Source: Bacteroidota bacterium (GTDB taxonomy: Bacteria > Bacteroidota > Bacteroidia > Flavobacteriales_F > PHOS-HE28). Taken from it: DNA of 38,303 nt. The stretch is taken from contig JACTMO010000034.1 of assembly GCA_014584605.1 (NCBI GenBank), forward strand, positions 1-38,303. Direction: 5' to 3'. Below the pieces are notes generated by a model, which searched no databases, was not told where the DNA came from, and was given only the letters and a program-made list of their open reading frames with translations. Below are positions 17,133-33,966 of the stretch, piece after piece (position 1 is the stretch's first letter; each line of letters starts with the position of its first letter). Made by a program: the position numbers and the translations under genes.

Positions 17133-17205
17133 GCGGGAGTAGCTCAGTTGGTAGAGCATCAGCCTTCCAAGCTGAATGTCGCGGGTTCGAGTCTCGTCTC
17201 CCGCT
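17133..17205 (+). tRNA. tRNA-Gly(TCC)
   Basis: 73-nt cloverleaf. Acceptor GCGGGAG pairs with CTCCCGC, anticodon loop CTTCCAA carries TCC, T loop GTTCGAGTC. No encoded CCA. Confidence 0.97.
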
Positions 17206-17264
17206 CTTCCACCCAACGGAGGCCGGGCGCCCACAGGCCCGCAACGCCCTCCACCAGAACATCG

Positions 17265-17336
<72 letters not shown>

Positions 17337-17438
17337 CCGCCGGACCGGCTGCGGCTCCATCCCGCCCCAAGCGGGGAGGCACGTGCGACAGGTGAACGGA
17401 CAGATCGACAACAGAACACCCATAACGACCGAACGACA

Positions 17439-18626
<1,188 letters not shown>

Positions 18627-18647
18627 GCCAAGCAACCCAGGTGGCCG

Positions 18648-18677
18648 GGCCGGTCCGCCGAAAGGTGGACCGGCCTT
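18648..18677 (+). terminator. GAAA-tetraloop hairpin after tuf
   Basis: A 12-bp stem (18648-18659 with 18664-18675, one G-T wobble) is capped by a GAAA tetraloop and followed by only TTCG. It may be a partial terminator or a processing and stability element between tuf and tRNA-Trp. The poor T tract argues against full termination. Confidence 0.5.
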
Positions 18678-18701
18678 CGCCGCCGAAAATGGACACAACG
18701 A

Positions 18702-18774
18702 ACGGGTGTAGCTCAATTGGTAGAGCGACGGTCTCCAAAACCGTAGGCTGCGGGTTCGATTCCTGCCACCCGTG
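18702..18774 (+). tRNA. tRNA-Trp(CCA)
   Basis: 73-nt cloverleaf. Acceptor ACGGGTG pairs with CACCCGT, discriminator G. Anticodon arm ACGGT-CTCCAAA-ACCGT carries CCA, T loop GTTCGATTC. It sits directly between tuf and secE; the secE frame opens at its 3' end. Confidence 0.97.
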
Positions 18775-18792
18775 CCCAAGCAAGCGATCAAC

Positions 18793-19020
18793 GTGGCAAG
18801 CTTCAAGACATACCTGAGCGAGAGCTATAACGAGCTCGTCAACAAGGTCTCCTGGCCCACCTGGAAGGAGCTCCAGAGCAGCGCCATTGTCGTGCTCGTC
18901 ACCGCGCTCATCATCAGCCTGGTGGTGTTCGCCATGGACTACATCTTCGGGGTGCAGAACATGTCCAATACCTCCTTTTGGAAGGGGATCCTCGGTTTCA
19001 TCTACAAACTGATGAGCTGA
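18793..19020 (+). CDS. secE: Preprotein translocase subunit SecE
   Basis: Small inner-membrane subunit of SecYEG. The sequence ASFKTYLSESYNELVNKVSWPTW carries the conserved amphipathic cytoplasmic helix with the NKVSWPT motif, followed by one transmembrane helix (SAIVVLVTALIISLVVFAMDYIF). There is no ATG in a suitable place. I choose the GTG at 18793, giving 75 residues and a normal N-terminus. A GTG at 18772 would add MPKQAIN but overlaps the last three bases of tRNA-Trp. nusG starts 2 nt after the stop codon. Confidence 0.88.
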   Translation: MASFKTYLSESYNELVNKVSWPTWKELQSSAIVVLVTALIISLVVFAMDYIFGVQNMSNTSFWKGILGFIYKLMS

Positions 19021-19022
19021 CC

Positions 19023-19580
19023 ATGGCCGTAACGACCGCCAACCGCAAGTGGTACGTCATCCGCGCCATCTCCGGCAAGGAGAAGAAGGTGAAGGAGCTG
19101 ATCGAGAACGAGGTCAAGCGCTCCAACATGGGCACCTACATCACGCAGGTGCTCATCCCCACCGAGAAGTTCTACCAGATCCGCGACGGGAAGAAGGTGA
19201 GCAAGGAACGCAACTTCTTCCCGGGCTATGTGCTGATGGAGGCCGACCTGACCGGTGAGATCGCCCACAGCATCAAGAACCTCCCGAACGTGATCGGCTT
19301 CCTGGGGGCTGAGAAGGGAGGCGACCCGGTGCCCCTGCGCCAGAGCGAGGTGAACCGCATCCTGGGCACGGTGGACGAACTGGCCGAGAGCGAGGAGGCC
19401 ATCCACAACCCCTACCACGTGGGTGAGGGCGTGAAAGTGATCGACGGTCCCTTCAACGGCTTCAACGGCGTGATCGAGGAGATCAACGAGGACAAGAAGA
19501 AACTGCGGGTGATGGTGAAGATCTTCGGAAGGAAGACCCCGCTGGAACTGAGCTTCATGCAAGTGGAGAAAGAGGTCTAG
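19023..19580 (+). CDS. nusG: Transcription termination/antitermination protein NusG
   Basis: 185-residue transcription elongation factor that bridges RNA polymerase to Rho or the ribosome. The NGN domain opens [22 protein letters not shown] and includes [13 protein letters not shown]. The C-terminal KOW domain is [22 protein letters not shown] followed by [15 protein letters not shown]. The ATG at 19023 is just after the secE stop; upstream in-frame codons would overlap secE. Same operon as secE and the ribosomal genes. Confidence 0.97.
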   Translation: MAVTTANRKWYVIRAISGKEKKVKELIENEVKRSNMGTYITQVLIPTEKFYQIRDGKKVSKERNFFPGYVLMEADLTGEIAHSIKNLPNVIGFLGAEKGGDPVPLRQSEVNRILGTVDELAESEEAIHNPYHVGEGVKVIDGPFNGFNGVIEEINEDKKKLRVMVKIFGRKTPLELSFMQVEKEV

Positions 19581-19600
19581 AAAAGAAACCAACCGTCCGA

Positions 19601-19621
19601 GTCCCGCACCGAACGCGGGAC
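19601..19621 (+). other. Hairpin between nusG and rplK
   Basis: A perfect 7-bp stem, GTCCCGC (19601-19607) with GCGGGAC (19615-19621), 7-nt loop, lies in the 67-nt gap. No T tract follows, so it is more likely an RNA processing or translational control element than a terminator. In E. coli, L1 represses rplKA from a site upstream of rplK; no resemblance was demonstrated here. Confidence 0.45.
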
Positions 19622-19647
19622 GCCATCCAGGACACAAAACCACAACA

Positions 19648-20094
19648 ATGGCCAAGGAAGTAGCGGGGCTCATCAAGCTCCAGGTGAAAGGAGGGGCGGC
19701 GAACCCCTCGCCCCCCATCGGCCCGGCGCTCGGCGCCAAGGGCGTGAACATCATGGAGTTCTGCAAGCAGTTCAATGCGCGCACGCAGGACAAGCCCGGC
19801 AAGGTGCTGCCCGTGGTGATCACCGTTTACAGCGACAAGAGCTTCGACTTCATCATCAAGACCCCCCCGGCGGCGGTGCAGATCGTGGAGCAGGCCAAGA
19901 TCAAGGGCGGCAGCGGCGTGCCCCACACCAAGAAGGTGGGCAGCATCACCTGGGACCAGGTGAAGGCCATCGCCGAGGACAAGATGCCCGACCTCAACTG
20001 CTTCACGCTGGAGAGCGCCATGAGCATGGTGGCCGGCACGGCCCGCAGCATGGGTGTGACGGTGACCGGTACCAACCCCTTCGAGAAAGCCTGA
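19648..20094 (+). CDS. rplK: Large ribosomal subunit protein uL11
   Basis: 148-residue 50S protein of the GTPase-associated centre that binds 23S rRNA with L10. The N-terminal [19 protein letters not shown] segment has the prolines near the thiostrepton site. The C-terminal rRNA-binding part includes [21 protein letters not shown] and [18 protein letters not shown]. The length is slightly longer than the usual 141-146 residues, as common in Bacteroidota. rplA starts 4 nt later. Confidence 0.98.
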   Translation: MAKEVAGLIKLQVKGGAANPSPPIGPALGAKGVNIMEFCKQFNARTQDKPGKVLPVVITVYSDKSFDFIIKTPPAAVQIVEQAKIKGGSGVPHTKKVGSITWDQVKAIAEDKMPDLNCFTLESAMSMVAGTARSMGVTVTGTNPFEKA

Positions 20095-20098
20095 AGCC

Positions 20099-20791
20099 AT
20101 GGCGACCCTGACCAAGAAACGCAAGGCCGCGATGGCCAAGTACGATGCCGCCAAGAGCTATGAGCTCAAGGAGGCGGCCTCGATCGTCAAACAGATCAGC
20201 ACCACCAAGTTCGACGCCACGGTGGACATCGCCGTGCGGCTGGGGGTGGACCCCAAGAAGAGCACCGAGATGGTGCGCGGTACGGTGAGCCTGCCCCATG
20301 GCACGGGCCGCGATGTGCGCGTGCTGGTGCTGGCCGACCCCGCCAAGTGCGAGGAGGCCAAGGCCGCCGGTGCCGACATGGCCGGGCTGGACGACTTCGT
20401 GGAGAAGATCAAGGGCGGCTGGACCGATGTGGACGTGATCATCTGCACCCCCGGTGTGATGGCCAAAGTGGGCGCCCTGGGCCGTGTGCTCGGTCCCCGC
20501 GGCCTGATGCCCAACCCCAAGACCGGAACGGTCACCATGGACGTGGCCAAGGCCGTGAAGGAGGTGAAGGCCGGCAAGATCGACTTCAAGGTCGACAAGG
20601 CCGGCATCATCCATGCGGTGATCGGCAAGGCCTCGTTCGACGCCCAGAAGCTGAGCGAGAACGCCCATGAGCTGATCCAGACCCTGATCAAGCTCAAGCC
20701 CAGCACCGCCAAGGGCGCTTACATCAAGAGCATCGCCCTGAGCAGCACCATGAGCCCTGGCGTAAAGGTGGACACCCGTACCGTACAGTAA
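20099..20791 (+). CDS. rplA: Large ribosomal subunit protein uL1
   Basis: 230-residue protein of the L1 stalk, which helps release E-site tRNA. It shows [30 protein letters not shown] near 50-80 and the signature [18 protein letters not shown] near 127-144. L1 is also an autogenous translational repressor of the rplK-rplA mRNA in well-studied bacteria. It starts 4 nt after rplK, and rplJ begins 19 nt after its stop. Confidence 0.98.
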   Translation: MATLTKKRKAAMAKYDAAKSYELKEAASIVKQISTTKFDATVDIAVRLGVDPKKSTEMVRGTVSLPHGTGRDVRVLVLADPAKCEEAKAAGADMAGLDDFVEKIKGGWTDVDVIICTPGVMAKVGALGRVLGPRGLMPNPKTGTVTMDVAKAVKEVKAGKIDFKVDKAGIIHAVIGKASFDAQKLSENAHELIQTLIKLKPSTAKGAYIKSIALSSTMSPGVKVDTRTVQ

Positions 20792-20810
20792 ACCCAAGAT
20801 CCCCAGAACC

Positions 20811-21341
20811 ATGGCAACCCGTACCGAAAAGGACCAGGCGATCGCCGTACTGGTCGAGGAGATCAAGGCGACCAACGTGCTGTACCTGGCCGACACCAGC
20901 GAGCTCACTGCCGAGGCCACCAGCAACCTGCGCCGCAGCTGCCACAAGGCCGGCATCCGCATGAAGGTGGTGAAGAACACCTTGCTGCGCAAGGCGATGG
21001 AGCGCATCGAGGGCCGGGACTACAGCGGCCTGATGGAGTCGCTCCAGGGGCAGACCTCCATCCTGTTCGCCAACAAGGGCAACGCCCCGGCGAAGGTGAT
21101 CCAGGACTTCCGCAAGAGCAACAAGAAGCCCGTGCTCAAGAGCGCCTGGATCGATGAGGCCGTCTTCGTGGGCGACGACCAGGTGGCCGTGCTGGCCAGG
21201 CTCAAGGGCAAGGAGGAGCTCATCGGCGACATCATCGCCCTGCTCCAGAGCCCCATCAAGAACGTGCTCGGTGGCCTGCAGGCCTCCGGTGGCCAGAAGG
21301 TCGTCGGCCTGGTGAAAGCCCTGCAGGAAAGGGCCGCATGA
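20811..21341 (+). CDS. rplJ: Large ribosomal subunit protein uL10
   Basis: 176-residue base of the L7/L12 stalk. The N-terminal rRNA-binding domain (TNVLYLADTSELTAEATSNLRRSCHKAGIRMKVVKNTLLRKA) and the C-terminal helix that holds L12 dimers (ending GLVKALQERAA) are present. The rplA-rplJ gap of 19 nt leaves no room for an L10 leader of the E. coli kind. A strong hairpin follows in the gap to rplL. Confidence 0.97.
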   Translation: MATRTEKDQAIAVLVEEIKATNVLYLADTSELTAEATSNLRRSCHKAGIRMKVVKNTLLRKAMERIEGRDYSGLMESLQGQTSILFANKGNAPAKVIQDFRKSNKKPVLKSAWIDEAVFVGDDQVAVLARLKGKEELIGDIIALLQSPIKNVLGGLQASGGQKVVGLVKALQERAA

Positions 21342-21353
21342 ACCTGACTAACA

Positions 21354-21380
21354 GGCGGACCCGCCCCGTGGCGGGCCGCC
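21354..21380 (+). other. GC-rich hairpin between rplJ and rplL
   Basis: GGCGG-A-CCCGCC (21354-21365) pairs with GGCGGG-CCGCC (21370-21380): 11 base pairs, one bulged A, 4-nt loop. No T tract follows. It may protect or punctuate the message so that rplL is made in the required excess over rplJ. Confidence 0.55.
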
Positions 21381-21421
21381 CATGAACGCGTTACGCACTT
21401 CCGACAGCTTCCCTTCTCTCT

Positions 21422-21443
21422 CAACCCCGCAACAACCCCGCAA
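21422..21443 (+). repeat. Tandem 11-bp repeat just before rplL
   Basis: Two perfect tandem copies of CAACCCCGCAA (21422-21432 and 21433-21443) end 2 nt before the rplL ATG. This A/C-rich unpaired stretch may act as a translation enhancer where Shine-Dalgarno sequences are absent; the role is inferred. Confidence 0.55.
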
Positions 21444-21445
21444 CA

Positions 21446-21826
21446 ATGGCAGATATCAAAGCCCTGGGCGACCAGCTCGTCGGTCTCACCGTGAAAGAGG
21501 TGAACGACCTGGCCCAGTACCTGAAGGACGAGTACAAGATCGAGCCCGCCGCCGCAGCCGTGGCCGTGGCCGCTGGTGGCGCCGCCGCCGGTGGTGGCGA
21601 TGCCGCTCCGGCCAAGACCAGCTTCGATGTGGTCCTCAAATCCGGCGGTGCCAACAAGCTCGCCGTGGTGAAGCTCGTGAAGGAGCTCACCGGCCTGGGC
21701 CTCAAGGAGGCCAAGGACCTGGTGGACGGTGCCCCCAAGCCGCTGAAGGAAGGCGTCTCCAAGGAGGAGGCCGAATCCATCAAGCAGCAGCTCACCGAGG
21801 CCGGCGCAGAGGTCGAGGTCAAGTAA
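21446..21826 (+). CDS. rplL: Large ribosomal subunit protein bL12 (L7/L12)
   Basis: 126-residue acidic stalk protein that recruits translational GTPases. N-terminal dimerisation helix (1-35), an Ala/Gly-rich hinge (about 35-55), and the C-terminal domain [12 protein letters not shown] through [27 protein letters not shown]. Preceded by a hairpin and tandem repeat and followed by a large structured gap before rpoB. Confidence 0.98.
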   Translation: MADIKALGDQLVGLTVKEVNDLAQYLKDEYKIEPAAAAVAVAAGGAAAGGGDAAPAKTSFDVVLKSGGANKLAVVKLVKELTGLGLKEAKDLVDGAPKPLKEGVSKEEAESIKQQLTEAGAEVEVK

Positions 21827-21834
21827 AGCCCCTG

Positions 21835-21908
21835 ACGACGAAACGACCACGGCGCTCCGGACAGACCCTTCACGGGGCCTGATCGGAAGCGTCGTGGTCG
21901 CACGTCGT
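21835..21908 (+). other. Extended hairpin in the rplL-rpoB gap
   Basis: Main stem 21844-21861 pairs with 21883-21900 (15 of 18 positions complementary). It is extended by ACGACG (21835-21840) with CGTCGT (21903-21908) across a small internal loop. The apical loop contains a further CCC/GGG pairing. The gap to rpoB is 173 nt, by far the longest in the operon. In E. coli the same gap holds an attenuator and an RNase III site; an equivalent role here is inferred. Confidence 0.6.
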
Positions 21909-21999
21909 TCCCCGCCCTCCGATGCGGGTCCGGCGCCAGGCGTCGGCCGCACCCTCAGTTCCCAGGTCCCTTCCCGTTCCTTTTCCCCGATCGCAACCC

Positions 22000-25821
<3,822 letters not shown>

Positions 25822-25869
25822 CGAGCGCCATGCGGCCACCCAACGTCGAACGCATAGCCTAGCCAACCC

Positions 25870-30165
<4,296 letters not shown>

Positions 30166-30182
30166 AACCTGATGTTGAGCAA

Positions 30183-30226
30183 GGAAGGCTGAAGGAGGGA
30201 AGACCACTTTCCACTTTCAGCCTTCC
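30183..30226 (+). terminator. Hairpin terminator after rpoC
   Basis: An 11-bp outer stem (GGAAGGCTGAA 30183-30193 with TTCAGCCTTCC 30216-30226) encloses a 6-bp inner stem (30197-30202 with 30207-30212, ACCA loop). There is no run of T afterwards, so termination may be partial or need other factors, leaving some transcription into the DUF3467 gene. Confidence 0.5.
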
Positions 30227-30258
30227 GCGTTCAACGCTTCCCATTCCAGCATCACCCC

Positions 30259-30579
30259 ATGGCAGACCAGAAGGACCAGCCGCGTTCCAACCAGCTCAAC
30301 ATCGAGATCAGCGAGGAGGTGGCCGACGGCATCTACAGCAACCTGGCCATCATCACCCACAGCAGCTCGGAGTTCGTGCTCGATTTCGTGCGCGTGATGC
30401 CGGGCGTTCCCAAGGCCAAGGTGCGCGCCCGCATCCTGCTGACCCCGCAGCATGCCAAGCGCCTCATGCGGGCCCTTGCGGACAATGTGCAGAAGTATGA
30501 GGCGGCGCACGGCGCCATCCGCGAGGGTGAGGTGCCCGAGGTGCCCATGGGCTTCGGCGGGCCCACGGCACAGGCCTGA
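30259..30579 (+). CDS. DUF3467 family protein
   Basis: 106-residue protein of the DUF3467 family, widespread in Bacteroidota and of unknown function. The core LNIEISEEVADGIYSNLAIITHSSSEFVLDFVRVMPG, then KAKVRARILLTPQHAKRLMRALADNVQKYE, is well conserved in the family. It often follows rpoC in Bacteroidota, as here, after a 93-nt gap with a hairpin. No signal peptide or membrane segment, so probably cytoplasmic. The C-terminal tail is low complexity. It converges with the patatin gene. Confidence 0.9.
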   Translation: MADQKDQPRSNQLNIEISEEVADGIYSNLAIITHSSSEFVLDFVRVMPGVPKAKVRARILLTPQHAKRLMRALADNVQKYEAAHGAIREGEVPEVPMGFGGPTAQA

Positions 30580-30615
30580 ACGCCCGCACATTCACGCGGT
30601 ACAGGCCCGCCCCGG

Positions 30616-32895
30616 TCATTCCCAGCTGCGCTGGGCAAAGATCACGTAGCCGAAATTGAGGCTCACCGCCCAGGGCTCCGGCAACCCGTCGATGTAGCTC
30701 GCGTTGAACCAGATGGGGCCCACGGGGCTGTTGTAGATCAACGAACCCGAGGCCAGGTAGGCCCGGTCGCTCACCGCCAGCCCGGCCTCCGGCGCATCGT
30801 CCGCGGACCGCAGGATGGCGCGGTAAGGCTGGAACAGGTAGCCCTCCAGCCGCAGATCGAACCGGTTGCGGGCCAGCGCCACGATGGTGCGCAGACCACA
30901 GGCGACATACTGTTGGGCCCGGAAGTTCTCCAGGAAATAGGTGCGGCTTTCCGGCGTGGGCTGGAACACGGGGGCCCGCGCCACCGTGGCCGTGTAGTTG
31001 GACAGGAACGGGTAGTTGCTGTACACGCCCTCCACCATGCCGCCGAAACGGAACACACCGCGCGGCAGGAAGTACTTGTCCAGCGTGGCCTTTACGAAGA
31101 ACCAGTCGTGCCGCGCACGCGCCGTGTTGCGCAGCGGGCTGCTCGAGCCCGGAACGGTGCGTTCCAGGCCGCTGACGAAGCGCGCCTCCACTTTCAACTG
31201 CTCACCCGCGTTGGGATGCTGCTTGCGGTTCAGCGAGTTCCGCTCGGTGATGAAACCGCTGGTCCAGTGCAGGAACTCGGTCACGTCCGCCGTGTCCGTC
31301 GGACTGAAGTCCTGCCGCTGGTAGTAGCTGTCCCGTGTCTGCCCGTATTTCACGTCGAAGCGCAGCCGTCCCTTGTTGCCCATGCCCATCCCCGCGTTCA
31401 ATCCGCCCCAGGTCTCCCGCAGCACCACGAAGGAGGGGCGCACCTCGTCGAAGAAGGTGGCGAAGCTGCGGAAGTGGTCGGTGCGGTGGATGGTGAACAG
31501 CGGCTCCAGGTAGATGGGGGCGGCCGTGGGGAGGTCCGCGCGCAGCCGCACCTGGCCCGCAGCGTAGAACTTGCCGAACCAGGACAAGGCCTGCAGCGAG
31601 GCGCTCCAGCGACCGAAGAGGTTGTAGCGCAGCCCCACCATGCCCGTGTTGATCGGACGGGAGGAGAACATGCCGCCGAAACGGGCATGCAGCTCCTTCT
31701 CGGCGGCCACGTCGAGCCGCAGGTCGAAGTCGCCGCGGTCCGGTCGGTAGCGCGCCATGGGGTAGAGCCGCCCGATGTTGTCGTCGTCGTGCAGGCGGAA
31801 GTACAGGCTCTTGAACCGCCGCATGTCGATGCCGCCGTCACGATCGGTGAGCGTGCGTTGCACATATTGCGCCCGCCCCTTGCGCAGGCCGGTGACCTCC
31901 AGCGCGCCGAAGCGCAGCGGCGGCCACTTCGCCCGGAACACCGCCCGTCGCGCCTCCAGCGCGGCTTGGTCCACCCGGCGGGCCACCAACGCCTTGATCT
32001 CCGGCATCCGCGCCACGGCCGCAGCATAACCGTCCTGGATGGTGGGCCCGATGCGGCTGAAGTCGAAGAGACCCGTGCTCGTCCGCGGCTCGATGATGAG
32101 GCCGTCCGAGCAGTACACCGAATAATCCGTTGGCTCCTGCAGCATGGCCCGCAGCTGGCTCAGCAGGTCGTCCTCGTCCGGTGGGGCCGAGTTGCTCGAG
32201 ACGTTGCTGCCGATGATCACGTCGGGCATGAACTCCTCGTACATGACATCGCTGGGAAAGTTGTTGTACAGCCCGCCGTCCATCATCAGATGGCCATCGA
32301 CCCGGATGGGCTTGAAGTAGAACGGATAGCTCATGCTGGCCCGGACCGCTTGGGCCAGGTCGCCGCGCCGGAACAGCACCGGCCGCTGGGCCGTGATGTC
32401 GCTCGCCACGCAGCGGAACGGCACGAAGAGGCTGTCCAGGTCGTAGCCGCTGGCGGCGCTGGCACCGGCGAACCCGCGCATCTGTTCGAGATCGATGAGC
32501 ACCGGGCTGCGCAGGTTGGTGGGCAGCGAGGTCTGCAGCAGGGTGTCCAGGTCGATCTTCACATTGATCACCGAAGCGTCCGGCTGGTCGTGCTTGAAGA
32601 AATAGGTGTAGCGTTCCTCCACGCCACCCTCGGCCATGGTGCGGTACAGGTCCGAGCGGAACAGGCTGTCGATCTCGCGGGGGGCATATCCCGCCGCGTA
32701 CATCGCGCCGACCAGGGCCCCCATGCTGCTGCCCGCGATGTGGTCGATGGGAATACGGTTGTCCTCCAGCGCCATCAGCACCCCGATATGCGTCATGGCG
32801 GTGGCGCCGCCGCCGCCCAGCACCACGCCCACCCGCTGCCCGTGTGCAGGGCGCACCAGCGCAAGCAGCAGAAGGGGCAGGACGAGGATGCGCAT
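30616..32895 (-). CDS. Patatin-like phospholipase with C-terminal Omp85-type barrel
   Basis: 759-residue outer-membrane protein. It has a signal peptide (1-20, ending PAHGQ). A patatin domain (about 21-330) has nucleophile elbow GSSMG (S57) and catalytic Asp in DGGLYNNFP (D206). A POTRA-like segment (about 350-420, LRFGALEVTGLRKGRAQYVQRTL) leads into an Omp85/FadL-like beta-barrel to the C-terminus (SLNFGYVIFAQRSWE). This is the architecture of PlpD-type (type Vd) autotransporters. The oxyanion-hole motif is unusual: GGGGATAMTH where most family members have GGGARG or GGGAKG. The ATG at 32895 follows a TACTTTTG box by 10 nt; the open frame upstream overlaps the next gene and was rejected. Confidence 0.9.
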   Translation of the reverse strand: MRILVLPLLLLALVRPAHGQRVGVVLGGGGATAMTHIGVLMALEDNRIPIDHIAGSSMGALVGAMYAAGYAPREIDSLFRSDLYRTMAEGGVEERYTYFFKHDQPDASVINVKIDLDTLLQTSLPTNLRSPVLIDLEQMRGFAGASAASGYDLDSLFVPFRCVASDITAQRPVLFRRGDLAQAVRASMSYPFYFKPIRVDGHLMMDGGLYNNFPSDVMYEEFMPDVIIGSNVSSNSAPPDEDDLLSQLRAMLQEPTDYSVYCSDGLIIEPRTSTGLFDFSRIGPTIQDGYAAAVARMPEIKALVARRVDQAALEARRAVFRAKWPPLRFGALEVTGLRKGRAQYVQRTLTDRDGGIDMRRFKSLYFRLHDDDNIGRLYPMARYRPDRGDFDLRLDVAAEKELHARFGGMFSSRPINTGMVGLRYNLFGRWSASLQALSWFGKFYAAGQVRLRADLPTAAPIYLEPLFTIHRTDHFRSFATFFDEVRPSFVVLRETWGGLNAGMGMGNKGRLRFDVKYGQTRDSYYQRQDFSPTDTADVTEFLHWTSGFITERNSLNRKQHPNAGEQLKVEARFVSGLERTVPGSSSPLRNTARARHDWFFVKATLDKYFLPRGVFRFGGMVEGVYSNYPFLSNYTATVARAPVFQPTPESRTYFLENFRAQQYVACGLRTIVALARNRFDLRLEGYLFQPYRAILRSADDAPEAGLAVSDRAYLASGSLIYNSPVGPIWFNASYIDGLPEPWAVSLNFGYVIFAQRSWE

Positions 32896-32905
32896 GGCGG
32901 ACGGG

Positions 32906-32913
32906 CAAAAGTA
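32906..32913 (-). promoter_or_regulatory. Candidate -7 element of the patatin gene
   Basis: TACTTTTG on the minus strand matches TAnnTTTG exactly and ends 10 nt before the ATG, which would make the transcript nearly leaderless. No TTG at 19-bp spacing. Confidence 0.45.
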
Positions 32914-32932
32914 GCCCCGTCCCACCCGCTCT

Positions 32933-33721
32933 TCAGGCCGTCCGCCCCCCCAACAGGCCGCTGAAGTAAGCCGGAGCCTCCAGCAACCGGCTGCCGTACC
33001 AGCAGAAGGGTTCGCCTTCCACCAGCCGGACGGAGGCCGCAGGCAGGGCGCGTTGCAGTTCCGGGATGTGCCGGGCCTTGAACGGATAGGGCTCCGAGGA
33101 CAACAGGACCAGGTCCGGGCCGGCGGCTGCCAGTTCCTCCAGGCCGATCGTGGGATAGCGCTCCGCGCGGTCCTCGAAGACATTGACCAGCCCGCAGCGC
33201 CGCAGCATGTCGCCGATGAAGGTGCCCGGACCTGCCCCCATCCAGGGCTCACGCCAGATCAGGTACGCCGCCTTGCGCGGTGGACCGGGGACGTGCAGCG
33301 CGGCGAACCCGGCCTCGATCCCCTTCGCGATCCGTTCGGCCGCCGCCGCCGCATCGGTCAGGTCGCCCACCCGGCGGACCATGTCCAGCGCCCCGCCCAG
33401 GTCGTCGATGTCGCTGATCCATACCGGGAACTCCCGCTCGAGGGCCTCCACATCCGCACGCTCGTTCTCTTCCTTGTTGGCGATGATCAGATCGGGCCTC
33501 AGGGCACGCACCTTTCCGAGGTCCACCTTCTTCGTGCCACCCACCCGTGGTTTGCTGCGGAACCACGCCGCAGGGCGGATGCAGAACCTGGTGATGCCCA
33601 CAACGCGATCGCCGAGACCCAGGTCGTGCAGCAGCTCGGTCTGGGAGGGGACGAGGGAGATGATGCGCCGGGGGAGAGTGGGGACCGCGATGGTGCGGTG
33701 CATCTGGTCGGTGGAGGGCAT
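32933..33721 (-). CDS. BtuF-like helical-backbone metal receptor protein, no signal peptide
   Basis: 262-residue protein of the class III substrate-binding (BtuF/FhuD/TroA) fold: RRIISLVPSQTELLHDLGLGDRVVGITRFC at the start, VDLGKVRALRPDLIIANKEEN, a long alpha linker, and GPDLVLLSSEPYPFKARHIPEL. Family members usually bind cobalamin, haem or ferric siderophores in the periplasm for an ABC importer. Here the chosen ATG (33721) gives no signal peptide or lipobox; the alternative M7 (33703) gives none either. No permease or ATPase gene is adjacent. A cytoplasmic or non-classical role is possible. It ends 37 nt before the patatin start. Confidence 0.8.
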   Translation of the reverse strand: MPSTDQMHRTIAVPTLPRRIISLVPSQTELLHDLGLGDRVVGITRFCIRPAAWFRSKPRVGGTKKVDLGKVRALRPDLIIANKEENERADVEALEREFPVWISDIDDLGGALDMVRRVGDLTDAAAAAERIAKGIEAGFAALHVPGPPRKAAYLIWREPWMGAGPGTFIGDMLRRCGLVNVFEDRAERYPTIGLEELAAAGPDLVLLSSEPYPFKARHIPELQRALPAASVRLVEGEPFCWYGSRLLEAPAYFSGLLGGRTA

Positions 33722-33860
33722 GATCGGAGGGGCGGAAAATGAGACGATCAGAAGATCAGATGACCCGATGACCCGACGATCAGTAGCCCGTTCGTCTTGC
33801 CCACAGCATTCATAACCACCCGTAGCCGCGAACCACCGGGTCACCCGTGCCATTGGGCCG

Positions 33861-33946
33861 CCATACCACGCAGCCGGTGCGATCCGATGCGGCGCTGGTA
33901 TGGGTGCATGGGCCGATCATTGGGGTCGGGCGACCCAGCGGGTCGC
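33861..33946. repeat. Two palindromes in the spacer between the BtuF-like gene and cbs
   Basis: CCATACCA (33861-33868) pairs with TGGTATGG (33896-33903), with an inner GCCG/CGGC pair. GCGACCC (33930-33936) pairs with GGGTCGC (33940-33946) around AGC. The second lies 20 nt downstream of the cbs stop on the minus strand and could end that transcript, though it lacks a T tract. An imperfect direct repeat (33897-33921 and 33949-33972, GGTAyGGGTGCAT then ATCATT) overlaps both, its second copy ending inside the cbs stop region. Confidence 0.55.
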
Positions 33947-33966
33947 AGGTACGGGTGCATTGCCCA

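Noticed and set aside
18772-18792. secE start at the GTG at 18772
   Set aside because: It would overlap the final bases of tRNA-Trp; the GTG at 18793 gives a more normal SecE N-terminus. Not excluded with certainty.
30913-32964. A 683-codon plus-strand frame opposite the patatin gene
   Set aside because: No recognisable domain; composition typical of a reverse-complement shadow, and the minus frame has signal peptide, catalytic residues and barrel.
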